Assembly: GCA_022539475.1 (NCBI GenBank)
Contig: VCMS01000086.1
Coordinates: 111,719-175,718, forward strand
Length of the DNA: 64,000 nt
Direction: 5' to 3'
From: Gracilaria domingensis
Lineage: Eukaryota; Rhodophyta; Florideophyceae; Gracilariales; Gracilariaceae
The notes below the pieces were generated by a model. It had not been told where the DNA came from. It worked only from the letters and a program-made list of their open reading frames with translations, and ran no database searches. Of the stretch, positions 23,500-34,874 are shown piece after piece. Made by a program: the position numbers and the translations under genes. Each line of letters opens with the position of its first letter. Position 1 is the first letter of the stretch.

Positions 23500-25640
23500 T
23501 ATCGGCTCTTGACGCAGATCCCAGAGATGATATGATCTACAAGGCGAACATTAACGGCACAATGGTTGCCTTCCACTTGGACCCTGGTGCCTCGCATGCG
23601 TTCATGTCACCAACCGCAGCAAAACGTTGCGCTCTTTCACTTCGACAATCCAACCACGCTTCTACAGAACTCGGGAGTTACAGTCTGGTCTTGTAATCCA
23701 TGAAACCACTGCAAAAATCTTCCTCCATGACACATCTACAACAGTGTCGGTCTTCATTATCGAAATGAAAGACCACCTCGACGGACCTTCCCTCATTACC
23801 GTAGGCCGAGAATTGCTGGGCGTACTGAATCCGCGTCTCGACTGGAAATCGCATCAGATAACCATCAAGCGCTCTTATGGTTCACGAGCCACAGTCTATC
23901 CGCGACAGCGAACGTCAGCTTCCATACGACAGAAGCCTCCAACGATGAAGAAAATCTCCTTCAAGAGCCTCCTCAAGATCGTGAAACAGCGCGCTTGCGA
24001 ACTCTATGCTGTACGCTTACAGATCCCGTATATCGCTGTGTACTGCCACCTCGAATTGGCACAGATTGTCGACGAATACAAAGACGAATTCGAAGAAGAA
24101 ATTCCGTACGAACTCTCTCCGCATCGGGAACATGATTTCGAAATCCAACTGAAACAGGATCAGCCGCCGGCGGTTCGTACTGTCATTCGCTAGTCAAACG
24201 ACGTGCTTCAACTCTTACGCAACACTCTCGATGAGCTTCCTCGCAAGGAACTCATCCAGCCTTCTTCTTCACCCTATGGAGCTCCAGTGTTTTTTGTGAA
24301 GAAGAAATCAGGTCAGCTTCGCATGGTATGCGATTATCGTGCGTTGAACAGAATTACCATACCTGACTCGACCTCGCTTCCGCTGATCGATGAGGCACTC
24401 GATCACGTGTCAGGAGCGCAAATTTTCTCGCATATCGACCTGGTTGGCGCGTATCATCAAATGCGAATCCGAGACGAGGACTGCCACAATACTGCAATAC
24501 GTACTCGCTTTGGCTCTTTTGAACGGAAAGTATTGTGTTTTGGACTCACCAATGCCCCAGCAGCTTCTCCGGCCTCATTGCATCCGTATTGAAAAACCTA
24601 AACTGCGAGTGCTTAGTGCGGTATATCGATGATTCTTATACAGCAAATCAATTGAAGAGGACAAACAAGATCTCTAAAGGTCTTCGCAGCGCTTCGCAAA
24701 CACCAGCTCTACGCGAAACTGACCAAATGCTGTTTCGGTGTCAAAGAAGTTGACTTCTTACGGTTCCCCGTCTCTGATCAAGGTGTTTTTACCCAAGATC
24801 GTTTGACTTCTTCTATCAATGACTAGCAGACACCTACAAATATCCGCCGCATACAACAGTTTGTGCGACTAACCAAGTTCTACAGACGCTTCATCAATGG
24901 ATATACAGATATTCTCTGCCCTCTTACCGATGTGCTTCGGACACGCGAATTCAAATGGACTGAGTGCGAACACTCCGCGTTCTGCAGAATCAAAGAAGCC
25001 CTAACTTTAGCTCCTATGATGGCCCACGCCGGCGCAGAAAAGACCATCGTTCTCAAATCAGACGCTTCCAAGCATGCAATTGGCGCCACTTTGTCCCAGG
25101 ACGGCCACCCGATCTCATACCTTTCCTATCTTCTCTCAGGGACAGATTCATATTGGGATACAGGCGATCAAGAACTTCTGGCTGTAATGATCGCGATACG
25201 AACTTGGGCTCCGTATTTCCGTGGAAGGCGTTCTATCCTTCGCACGGATCATGACCCCATTCGCTTTTTCAGCACGAAACCAAAGATGAAAGGTCGTCAA
25301 TTTCAATGGTTGGAAGAAATCGAAGAGTACAGTGTCGACGTTGAGCACATTCCGGGACGCAGGAACAAAGTACCGGATGCCCTAAGTCGCAGACCAGATC
25401 ACGCAATCCTTCAGATGCAATCCCTCAGATGCAATCCGTCACAGTAGGGATCCCTAACCTCAAAGATGATGTACGCAGGGCATACCTAACTGATACCTCC
25501 GCAACAGCAATCCTCGATGCCCTTCAATTGGCTGACACCAACCCATCTAGTCAGAACCAGAAGAAAATGCGCAACTACACTGCCTGCAACGACTTTTTGT
25601 ACTGGGAGATGCGGGAAAGAGCACTTTGTGCAAAATAGTG
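23500..25640 (+). pseudogene. Element E pol: protease, RT, RNase H; integrase lost
   Basis: Protease active site FHLDPGASHAF at about 23573 and a frameshift by 23630. RT contains SSSPYGAPVFFVKKKSG, CDYRALNRI and CFGLTNAP; after a shift near 24550 comes the catalytic YIDD (near 24624). RNase H reads KSDASKHAIGATL, DTGDQELLAV and LRTDHDPI (25060-25260), ending PGRRNKVPDALSRR. Other lesions are an in-frame TAG at 24191-24193 and breaks near 24750 and 25447. The sequence ends in the region before the integrase zinc finger (about 25635), where H3 sequence may begin. Typical Ty3/gypsy; non-functional. Confidence 0.85.
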
Positions 25641-25649
25641 AAATTAGAA

Positions 25650-26498
25650 AGCACGAGTTTTCAAAATGTAATACGTCCTAAACAAGGGGCATAAACTGTG
25701 TTCGTTACGTGTCTGAAGTAAGTAATCGCGTTAAGATGTCCACGTTTGCAACGTTAGACAACGGCATACATACCGCATCATAACCTTACAGGTAGCGTCG
25801 AAGTCATAACTGTGATAACCAGTTGAAAATGTTAACTTTTTGACAAAAACGTAAAACGTATTATGGCATAAACTTTGTAATCGTTATGACAATATGCTTA
25901 GTTTAGGTGTAACGTTCGATACCTGGAGCTACTGTAATGAGGCATATAAAGAGTATTAAGAAGGTTTAACCACAAAAAGACTTTACGGTAGTGCAAGTCA
26001 AGAAAAAGGCCTGTTTTAGCAGAAATATCACTTTGTGTTATGCCATAAAAATTTTGATATGAACTCAGTTTAGATATGGCCTCTGCTATATTACAAGTAC
26101 AACTTGTATTCTTTATCGATACACATGAATATTTTTGTCAAGACTTTCGTTCTCTCTTTTTCCGGCAACATAAAGTTTCTTCGAAATCGTCTCTACTAAA
26201 ATGCGAAATCTGAGACACGAATGCTCCGGATGACGCGAGATTCTTAAAAAGCTTACAATGTAAACAAATGAAATAAAAAGGCAGAAGTACTTTAATAGAG
26301 AGTTTACGCACCCAAAATTCTCGTACAATTCTGAAAAACAGCTCACACAGGTAAAAGACCTGGTGTAGGTGTGCGAGAATTGCACGAAATCTCTGTACGA
26401 GAATTCGTACAAACCGAGCTTCATACGAGAACTTTCTCGTATGCATCTTCAAGCCATCTCTGCGTACAACGATCAATACGAACGGCTTTAAGAATCTG
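25650..26498. other. Probable left flank or 5' end of H3
   Basis: AT-rich sequence without a supported gene, between the truncated element E and the start of the H3 Myb-like gene. I looked for a terminus pairing with sequence right of 38160 and found none. Confidence 0.4.
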
Positions 26499-26564
26499 AT
26501 GAGCCCTCCCTGCATGGCGCACATTACGCCAAGAGCCTTGATTGATAACGAAAAGGTGTCTGCG
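26499..26564 (+). pseudogene. 5' piece of the H3 Myb-like gene, split by element D
   Basis: ATG at 26499 and 22 open codons up to the insertion site of element D. The frame continues at 33908 once D and one copy of the CTGCG duplication are discounted. This shows that D landed inside an existing coding frame. Confidence 0.8.
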
Positions 26565-27092
26565 TGTTAGAACACTGGGTCTGAGGTTGAGCAATGGTTG
26601 AGAACGTGAACGATGGTGACTGCCGAGGAGAGTTCGGGCAGTCGACCACGGTTTATATGGAGAATCGGACCTTCGAAAATAAGGTCGCTAACACAGCTTT
26701 CTAGAATATCCCTCAAACTAATGTGTCTATGAGTACTGGCCCTTGCGTCGGAATTAGTGTAGAAACTGTGCGTAGAAATCGACAGTGGAGTCTTCTAGAA
26801 AATTCTAGAAGTTCCTGCAACTTGTCCATTTGTAGAAGTTCAAGCAAGGCACCGAAACTATGAAGTCAGTCATGACGTCAACTGACGAGGCAGACATCAC
26901 ACGTGACATGTCTTGGTAACATTATGACAACTAATGTCAAACAAAGACTCTGAGGATCATTAGGGTATCAAATCGGATCGCTAGATCACGGGGAATTCAA
27001 AGAAAGCATCAAAACATTAAATGACTAACTAAAAGCATAGCAATATAACAAATTCAAATAAAAACATGACCAGAATTAACGAAATCTTAAAA
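26565..27092 (-). repeat. 3' LTR of element D
   Basis: Almost identical to 33375-33902. In element sense it starts TTTTAAG (the other copy has TGTTAAG, so the terminal TG seems mutated) and ends CTAACA. A short polypurine-rich stretch precedes it at 27093-27106 (read on minus: AATGGGGGTAGTGA). Confidence 0.95.
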
Positions 27093-27127
27093 TCACTACC
27101 CCCATTAAGGAGAGTCGTCCCGACTCG

Positions 27128-27639
27128 TCAGTAGTTGGGCGTATTATTCGGAATAGGATGATTTTGAAACAGTCCTGGAGGGTTAGGGAAGAGAACCATA
27201 TCTGAACGCGGTTCAAACGTTATAGAAAGATCAGTATTATCTCCAAATTCCTCGATGTGTAGAATAGCACTTTCAATTGTATTCAAGAATGTATCTCCGG
27301 GGTGCGGCGAGAGGTGACCAAACTGAGATACCAGGTAAGAGAATAGGAATAGATTGAACTCTTCATGAATATCTTCAAGTGTGCCATCTTCATAAGCTTT
27401 GAATAGCTTTCTTAGCATGATCGCATTCTCTGGGGTTAGAAATGGTCCTCGAACTTGCAGAAAGGCAAAGCAAATATGACATGAGGACATGCAAGACGAA
27501 ATCTCTCGAAAAGTTCATCGGTAATACCATCAAACCAGGTAAGCATCCTTCGTCTCCCAAGAACTATACGACTGTAGAACTGATTGGCGTTGTCGAGTTG
27601 CAGATTGTTCGCGATGTTCGGCTGTCCGTTGTTCGTCAT
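27128..27639 (-). pseudogene. Small ORF between pol and 3' LTR of element D
   Basis: About 165 codons in two frames joined by a one-base shift near 27440-27490. It starts MTNNGQPNIANN and contains RRMLTWFDGITDELFERF, then KLFKAYEDGTLEDI and a Pro/Asn-rich end. No signal peptide or membrane segment is visible, so it is not an obvious envelope gene although it occupies that position. Its sense matches pol and the function is unknown. Confidence 0.5.
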
Positions 27640-27674
27640 TGTTGGTGATGGGTGGTTACTGGGCCCGGTGATGT

Positions 27675-30600
27675 TCAGAGGTTGTGGCTTCTTTTATACT
27701 GCTTGAGGAGGTCAAAACAGTTCTTGAGTTCGGATTCAGGGAGCCACATATTTTCGTGATCGAGATAACCAAGCCATTTGACAAGGTATTCTGACTTGCG
27801 TTTCCGTTTTCGATGATTAAGAATTGCTTCCACATCATATTCTTCTGTTCCATCAGATAATTGGATGACTGTTGGCTTGGGCTGGGGTCTTCTGAAGGTA
27901 TTGTCTGCATGGTATCTTCTGAGTAGTTGGCAATGAAACACGTCATGTATTTTTCTCTGCTTCATGACAGTCCCTATATCAAGTCGAAAGGTTACTGGGC
28001 TTACTTGTTCCGTGATTCTGAATGGACCACAGTACTTGATTCCGAGTTTGTCCCGTGGGCCGGTTTCGTCCATCTTGAGATTCTTTGTCGATAGCATGAC
28101 GTAGTCACCAACTTCTAAGTCGCAAGGCGTTCGTTTGCGATTGTAGTAGCTTTCTGAGTACTTGCTTATCTTGCTGATTTGGCTCTTAGCAAGCTTGACA
28201 TCATCTGAAATACTTGTCAGAAACTCAGAGGCGGCTTGATTCTGGGAAGTGATTGCATCCATTGGTAAAATTCGTGGTTCTTCTCCGTATGTGAGAAAGA
28301 ATGGAGTAAATGACGTGGTAGAATTGACTGAAGAATTGTAAGCAACTTCGAATTGAATGAGGTGTTCATCCCAATTATTCTGCCTGTGGTTGACAAAACA
28401 TCTGATCATCTCTTCAATCTTCTTATTCGTTACTTCGGTTTGTCCATCTGTCTGTGGGTGATATGCTGACGATGGCTTTAATTTTGTGCCAAGTGATCGA
28501 AATACTTCCTTCCAGAACTTACTCATAAATATTGAATCTCTATCGGATACTATGGAATCAGAAAGTCCATGATGACGATAGATATTCTCCAGATATAACT
28601 TGGCTGCTTCTACAGCAGTGACATTCTTGGTTGTGGGAATGATGCGTATAAGTTTCGAAAGGCGATCGACTACTACATATATGGCACCGTTTCCAGACTT
28701 AGTTCGTGGAAGTGGAGTAATGAAATCCATTGTGATCTGAGACCACTTTTTCAATGGGGGTTCTAATGGCTGGAGATATCCATGCGGCTTCTTGGTAATT
28801 GGCTTCGTCTCCTGACACTTCTGGCATGTCTTCCTGTAGGTGTACACGTCGTTTCTCAGGTTCTTCCAAAAGTAAGATTTCCAAATTCTTCTTAATGTCT
28901 TCTTAAATGCCATATGTCCTGATGAAGGGAGATCATGATTCTCGAATAAAATCTTAGTTCTGATTTCTCCACTCGGTATACATAACTTATTCTTGTAGTA
29001 GAGAAGATTTCCTTTTCGTTCAAAGGGAAGTTCGGGATTCAGGTAAGCAGCTGAAAATTCGTTGTCCTTCTTATATCCATCAGTGAATGCGCGCATATCC
29101 TTCTTGGATATTTCACCAATAAGAGATAAAGAGTTCAACGGGTTGGTTCTGGAGACTGCTTCATCTAATAGAGAGAGGTTACTAGCCAGCGGATCTTCAA
29201 CATGCTTAGGATATCTTGAGAGAGAATCTGCAACTATGTTGGATTTTCCTTTGATTGGTTCGAAAGTGAAATCAAACTCAACGATCCTTTCGAGCCATCT
29301 TACTTGACGTTGGGAAAGATTTGGCTGTGTTTGCAGATACTTCAGTGGAAAATGATCTGTACGCACTTTGAAGCGTTGTCCATGTAAGTAGACTCTCCAA
29401 ACTCTTAACGTGTCTACCACTGCAAGAAGTTCTCGCTCGTGGGCGGCGTAGCGTTGCTCGGCTGGGTTCAAGGTTCTTGAATGAAATGCAACAGGTCGGG
29501 CAATACCGTTTTCTACTTGTTCCAATACTGCTCCTAGAGCATACTGAGATGCGTCAGTGGTTACGATGATAGGCAGTTTTGGGTGAAAATGACGGAGCAC
29601 TGGTGTACTTGAAACTGCTTCTTTCAGATTTTTGAAGGCGTTTTCTTCATCCTCTCCTCACTTGAATGGGTTATTTCCACACAGAGCGGTTAGTGGTTTT
29701 GATATTTCGGAGCAGTTCTTAATAAATCGTCGGTAGTAATTAACAAGTCCAAGAAAAGCTTGAACATCGGTCTTATTCTTCGGTGTTTCCCAATTTGTGA
29801 TCGCTTTCACTTTTTGTTTCTCTACTGATATTCCTTCGAGTGTAACCACATGCCCGAGGTATTCAACCTCCTTCTTTAGAAATTCACACTTTGAAAGCTT
29901 CCCATACAGCTTGTGTGCACGAAGTTGGTCGAATACTTTTCTAATGTGTTCTACATGCTCCTCTACAGTTTTGCTGTAAATAAGAATGTCGTCGAGATAT
30001 ACCAGGACAAATTTATCCAAATGATCCTTCAGTACATTGTTCATTAAGCTCATGAAACTTGCGGGTGCGTTGGTGAGGCCGAAAGGTAGGACAAGAAACT
30101 CAAAATGACCATATCTAGTTCTGAAAGCGGTCAGTGGAATGGAGGTATCAGAGAGTCGAATTTGGTGGTAACCCCACCTTAAATCGATTTTTGAAAATAC
30201 TTTTGCGCCACAGAGTTGGTCAAAAATATCATCAATCCTTGGAATAGAGTAACTATTTTTGATGGTCAACTTATTGAGGGCTCGGTAATCAATGCAAAGT
30301 CTTAGGCTCCCATCCTTTTTTGCTGCGAAAAGAACAGGGGCACCCCAAGGGCTTGAACTAGGTCGAATAAAACCTTGTTCCAAAAGTTCATGGAGTTGCT
30401 TCTTAGCTCTTTCAACTCTTTATCAGACATTCGATATACGCCTTTCTTCTGAGGTGTTGCTTCAGGGGATAACTCTATATGAAAATCTTGTTCTCGGTGA
30501 GGGAGTAGTCCTTTTGTTAATTTCTCTGGAAATAGGTCCTTGTATTCTTCAAGTAGTTCTTTGAGTTTATGATCATTCGCTGGTTTATAGGTTTCTTCTT

Positions 30601-31300
30601 TTGAAGGCCGAAGTGCTACAACAAATACAGGTAGCTTCCTTCGCATTGACTTCTTGATTGTGTTCACAGAAATTAACTTCTCGTTCTTCTTAATGTTTGC
30701 TTTGATGAAAATGGTCCTGGAATTGTGAACAAAAGAAATTTCATTGGTTCGGTGGTTGATATAGGGGTTATATTCATATAGCCAGTCTTTTCCTAAAATG
30801 ACGTCATATCCGTTTAATGCACATATTGCAAAGCGTCTCTTTTCTCGTAGTTCTTCAATCTGGATATCTACTCCATCCTCTCGGGTTTCCTGGAGCACAG
30901 TAATGGAACCGTTGGCCATTTCGGCTTCATAACTAGTGTCAATGGTTGGGATCTTCATGCTTTTGCAGATGGCTTTGGAAAAATAACTGATTTCGGAACC
31001 GTTATCGAACAGAGCCGTACATTTTCTGCCATTGATGAATACATATGCAAGGAGTAGTGCAACAGAGGGGGTTTCAAATGGTGACGCTAAGCGTGAGGTA
31101 AGAAGTTTATGTCTTCCATTGCTTACTATTTTTTCGTGGGTACGATGTTTATCTGCAGATTCAATGGGTACGGGGTTTGCTGGCTTAATCAATGGTTGCG
31201 TTTCGATGGAATTCAGTGGGGTGCAATGGGGGTCCGGTGGAACTGACGTGGGTTCTTCAGATGACCCTGGAGTCAGTTCCTCTGGGAGTTTTTTGGGCAC
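27675..31300 (-). pseudogene. Element D pol (PR, RT, RNase H, IN, chromodomain)
   Basis: Protease FDNGSEISYF (near 30995); RT with [31 protein letters not shown] and catalytic YLDD; RNase H with TDASQYALGAV and TDHFPLKYL; integrase zinc finger (His in HDLPSSGH, Cys in CQKCQETK) and core with TMDFITPLP, VSDRDSIF and GQTEVTNKK; C-terminal chromodomain YLVKWLGY with NMWLPESEL. Two lesions: a one-base loss in an A run near 30390 and an in-frame TGA at 29658-29660, where related proteins have Trp after FK. Pol overlaps gag by 28 bases in another frame. Apart from these lesions it is full-length for a chromovirus. Confidence 0.95.
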
Positions 31301-32145
31301 TGTTTATCGCCTGCCATGTGTCCAGGTTGTCGACAGCGGAAACAGAGTCCCAACTTTCGATAGTTCTCGCGCTCTTCCTTTGTTAACTTCTTCAGCTTCA
31401 TGTTTCCAATATCCATGGGTACCGGTCCTTGCGATGATCCAGAGCCGCCAGGTTGCCTGCCAAATCGCGCCTGTCCACCCCTTCGGAAAGCAGATTCCAC
31501 CCGCTCAGCGTCTTTCATGGCATCCGTCAAAGATTTGTACTCATTGGTGCAAAGCTCTTTCCAGATGTAAATTTTCAAGCCTCTGGTATATCTGTCAATT
31601 TGCTCTTCCATACTGATGTTGGGGATTTCGAGCACAATCTTGAGGAAGTCTTCATTGAACTGTTGAACATCTTTGTACTGCTTCCACTTGCTTAGTTTGT
31701 CCCGAGCAAGTTTCTCTTTGTTGAAAATAGTAAATCGTTTCTGAAGATGTTCAAAGAGTTCCTCAAGGGTTTGCAGCTCCAGTCCATTTCTTTGCTGAAC
31801 GAGATACCACTCATGAGCAGCTCCACTGATGTAACTAAGCGCAATCGTTAATGCTTTGTCGTCGGGGGTTCCATCAAGATAATTGCGAATATGAGTGATC
31901 CAACTGTCAATGTTTTGCTTTCCAGTGAACGTTGGGGGCTTGTTGATCTTTGGATTCGTGGCTGGGCTGTCCTTATTGGCTAGGACACTGAGTGAGGTCT
32001 CGAGAGCGGATATCTTCGTTTGCGCTTCTTGCTTCAACAATTCCATCTCAGCCCGTGTTTCATCAAGCGCGCGAGCCATGCTTTGGATCATTTGGCCTGC
32101 ACGCACCTGTGGGGGTGTGCCTGGGTTGCCTTGAGGGGTCGTCAT
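31273..32145 (-). CDS. Element D gag
   Basis: 290 codons from MTTPQGNPG. A coiled segment (ALDETRAEMELLKQE) is followed by a capsid domain with PPTFTGKQNIDSWITHI, AAHEWYLVQQ and FEHLQKRFTIFNKE, then a CCHC zinc knuckle, CFRCRQPGHMAGDKQC (Cys-x2-Cys-x4-His with five residues before the last Cys), at the C-terminus. It forms the particle and packages RNA. The frame is intact. The stop lies inside the overlap with pol, so pol needs a frameshift or reinitiation. Confidence 0.93.
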   Translation of the reverse strand: MTTPQGNPGTPPQVRAGQMIQSMARALDETRAEMELLKQEAQTKISALETSLSVLANKDSPATNPKINKPPTFTGKQNIDSWITHIRNYLDGTPDDKALTIALSYISGAAHEWYLVQQRNGLELQTLEELFEHLQKRFTIFNKEKLARDKLSKWKQYKDVQQFNEDFLKIVLEIPNISMEEQIDRYTRGLKIYIWKELCTNEYKSLTDAMKDAERVESAFRRGGQARFGRQPGGSGSSQGPVPMDIGNMKLKKLTKEERENYRKLGLCFRCRQPGHMAGDKQCPKNSQRN

Positions 32146-32295
32146 GGTATGAGGTGCGCGAACGGAGAACCTTTGAAATTGGCTGAAATCGGTGGGTTGC
32201 CAAAATAAATTGTCTAATTTTTCGAAAAGTGCAAATCAAGCCTTGCGCTGCCACTTTAAAAAATTGCAATTTGCAGGTTGCAGGCAAGCAGTGCC

Positions 32296-32368
32296 GCGCG
32301 CCTGGCCTAGTGGGTAGGCGGCGCTGGTGCAATTTCAGAGGTTCTAGGTTCGATTCCCTTCGCTGTAA
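32296..32368 (+). repeat. tRNA-derived SINE-like head inside element D leader
   Basis: A-box TGGCCTAGTGG (32303-32313) and B-box GGTTCGATTCC (32347-32357) lie 44 bases apart, the normal tRNA spacing. A perfect 4-bp D-stem (GCCT with AGGC) is kept. Acceptor, anticodon and T stems do not pair, so this is not a working tRNA; a SINE or tRNA pseudogene is likelier. It lies opposite to D, between the zinc-finger ORF and gag. Confidence 0.6.
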
Positions 32369-32594
32369 GTTGCAATTGCAGCCGGAGTGGTTCAATTAAG
32401 GTTTCTTCAGTTCAATTACAAAGCGTCAAGCGACTGGGAATATAGTAAGCCCTGTACGGCGACTTCTCCCTTGACAATGCTAAGTAATACGAACGTAGCG
32501 GAAACTGGAGCACAACCACAAACGGTAGTTTATAGGGTAGAACAACCGATTCTTGGAAACTTTTGTCAACAACACAAGGTGTTTAGGTTATAAT

Positions 32595-33248
32595 TTACTT
32601 GAAATAACGCTGTTGACGTCGGTTTTCCTTGTTGACAGCTGCTTGGTGCTTGCGTCCACCTCGGTGATCCTCGTAATGCTTCCAATTATTGAACGAGAGT
32701 ATACCACATTCGTAACAGCCCGGTGGGGAGCGCTTGTTCTGGAGCTTGTTGCGGTGTCGGCTACCAGACAAATGTTCGCGAAGTTGCACTCGGCTATTGA
32801 AACGGAGTTCACAGTCGTCACACCTGGGGGTCTTCAAGCGACGTCGAAGGTTACGTACACGCCGTCGCTTGATTCGATCGGTGTCCACGCGAAGGATATG
32901 GATATTAGCCGCGTCGTCTATGCGGAGCAGATGACGTGGAGTACCCTCGGTAGCCTCGGTAACCGATCGGTTCCTTGAAATCGGATTGCTGTCAACAGGA
33001 TCGGGTTGTTGACGAGCTGGTGACGACGGTGGTGACGGTGTGTATGAAGGTGGTGTACTCGGTTCCAAGGTGGACACGGCAGCGGAAACAGGGGTTTCGG
33101 TGGTGTTGACAGGGGGTGGCGGCGGTGGCGGCGATGACGGCGGTTCGGTGGATATTTCCGTGTTCGTATAGAACGACGGCGATGACGGCGGTACTTGGGA
33201 TCGGCGTATTAAGCTCACTGGAAACACCCAAATTGGGTCAGAAATCAA
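32595..33248 (-). CDS. Double C2H2 zinc-finger ORF upstream of gag in element D
   Basis: 217 codons. The N-terminal half is Pro/Ser/Thr-rich and disordered (a run of Pro at residues 40-46). Then comes a basic region, IKRRRVRNLRRR, and two C2H2 fingers: CDDC with HLSGSRH, and CYEC with HYEDHRGGRKH. It lies between the primer site and gag, in the same sense, and is intact. LTR retrotransposons normally start with gag, so an extra finger protein here is unusual. It may bind element RNA or DNA (inference). A decayed relative is at 480-775. The start is uncertain because no clear alternative Met is favoured. Confidence 0.75.
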   Translation of the reverse strand: MISDPIWVFPVSLIRRSQVPPSSPSFYTNTEISTEPPSSPPPPPPPVNTTETPVSAAVSTLEPSTPPSYTPSPPSSPARQQPDPVDSNPISRNRSVTEATEGTPRHLLRIDDAANIHILRVDTDRIKRRRVRNLRRRLKTPRCDDCELRFNSRVQLREHLSGSRHRNKLQNKRSPPGCYECGILSFNNWKHYEDHRGGRKHQAAVNKENRRQQRYFK

Positions 33249-33357
33249 CAGTCAGTAAAGAGCTGGACGTCTGTGGCTCGTCCAAACCTAGGGAATTTTG
33301 TATAGCAAGATCCACTAGGGCTGGATGGTCACTCAGTTTCAAATGAGCGCAATACTT

Positions 33358-33374
33358 ACTTGCGATGCTACCAA
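33358..33374 (-). promoter_or_regulatory. Primer binding site of element D
   Basis: TGGTAGCATCGCAAGTA, read on minus, lies at or one base after the 5' LTR end. Its complement would be a tRNA end with acceptor strand starting A-U, as in eukaryotic initiator Met tRNA; the tRNA identity is inferred. Confidence 0.65.
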
Positions 33375-33902
33375 TGATAGAACACTGGGTCTGAGGTTGA
33401 ACAATGGTTGAGAACGTGAACGATGGTGACTGTCGAGGAGAGTTCGGGCAGTCGACCACGGTTTATATGGAGAATCGGACCTTCGAAAATAAGGTCGCTA
33501 ACACAGCTTTCTAGAATATCCCTCAAACTAATGTGTCTATGAGTACTGGCCCTTGCGTCGGAATTAGTGTAGAAACTGTGCGTAGAAATCGACAGTGGAG
33601 TCTTCTAGAAAATTCTAGAAGTTCCTGCAACTTGTCCATTTGTAGAAGTTCAAGCAAGGCACCGAAACTATGAAGTCAGTCATGACGTCAACTGACGAGG
33701 CAGACATCACACGTGACATGTCTTGGTAACATTATGACAACTAATGTCAAACAAAGACTCTGAGGATCATTAGGGTATCAAATCGGATCGCTAGATCACG
33801 GGGAATTCAAAGAAAGCATCAAAACATTAAATGACTAACTAAAAGCATAGCAATATAACAAATTCAAATAAAAACATGACCAGAATTAACGAAATCTTAA
33901 CA
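33375..33902 (-). repeat. 5' LTR of element D
   Basis: 528 bp. In element sense it starts TGTTAAGATTTCG and ends TCTATCA. It is the partner of 26565-27092. Confidence 0.95.
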
Positions 33903-33907
33903 CTGCG

Positions 33908-34874
33908 CCACCTTCGCCGGGCGACAACCGCCTCCAATCACATGAACCTCCTACCACAACGTTTTCTAAGGCAAAACCACGGCGATTTCGCTTTAGTGAT
34001 GTGTACAAACTCTTTTTGTTTCACGCTATTCGCAAAGAGGACGCACACGTAGCCAAATGGGGTCAAACGGAGACCGCCTTTAAGAAAGTGCTACAAACGG
34101 TTCTTTCCCGAGTACCGTCTCCGGTGTTTCTGTACACTAAACAGCCCTCTACAAAAACGCTTGTAGACCGGTTTACATCACTCCGTCGAAGTTCTGTAAA
34201 GCAACACGAGGCTGCAAGCGAAATTGCTGAAGAGTATGGGGAAAAAGAGGAGCTGTTGGACGACCTGATCCTAGAAATGGATGAGAAAGCAGAGCAGCTG
34301 CAAGTAGAAAAGGAGCAGCAGTCGCCAAGGAACAAAGATTAAGTTAAGCGGGTGAGCAAATTCGAAAAAGTGCTTTGAAAGAGCTTCTAAAGATGACGGT
34401 TGTAGTAGCGAAACGAACCGCAAAGTTATTGAACGAAAGAAACGGGTGAGACACGATACATCTTCTGGAGATGCCATTAGTCAGTACTTAGAAAACCAAG
34501 CAGAAATGAAGAGCAAAATTGATTCAGAAAGGCTACAAATCGAGCGCGATCGTATGGAAGGTGAACAAGAGAAGCTAAGCACAGAGCGACAAAAGCTTTT
34601 AACCCTACGAACAGAGTCCGTTAAGCGTCTTGAGCTTGCAGAAAGGAGGCTGGTGATAGAGAGATCCGAGTCAGAAAAACGTTTTAACTTAGAAGTCGAA
34701 GAGCGAAATCGACGGTTTGAATTAGAAAAGGCTGATCGTGAGCGCAGGTTTGACCTGGAAAAGTTAGAACGGGGTCGTCGTTATGCGCTGGAAAAGGAAG
34801 AACGTATGATGGCGATGGAGGAGCGAAGGCAGTTCATGCGTTTAGTGGAAATGCTAAGAAAGAGGAAGGAGTAA
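33908..34874 (+). pseudogene. H3 Myb/SANT-like partner gene, main part
   Basis: This continues the frame begun at 26499. A Pro-rich lead is followed by a SANT/Myb-like helical region (FLFHAIRKEDAHVAKWG, then TKTLVDRFTSLRRSS and EEYGEKEELLDDLILEMD). After a frameshift near 34345 it continues through KKRVRHDTSSGDA into a long coiled coil (34500-34860, repeating Glu/Arg/Leu heptads). Such proteins accompany Harbinger-type transposases; the transposase is convergent at 37021-38160. Lesions are the D insertion and the frameshift. Confidence 0.7.

Larger units (their letters stand above)
26565..33902 (-). mobile_element. Element D: complete Ty3/gypsy chromovirus
   Basis: 7338 bp with 528-bp LTRs (26565-27092 and 33375-33902) that I count as differing at about four to five positions, and a perfect CTGCG duplication at 26560-26564 and 33903-33907. 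Order in its own sense: 5' LTR, primer site, zinc-finger ORF, gag, pol with chromodomain, small ORF, polypurine tract, 3' LTR. The pol has two inactivating lesions despite the young LTRs. It sits inside the Myb-like gene of H3. Confidence 0.95.

Noticed and set aside
32296-32368. A functional tRNA gene
   Set aside because: A- and B-boxes and the D-stem fit, but acceptor, anticodon and T stems do not pair.
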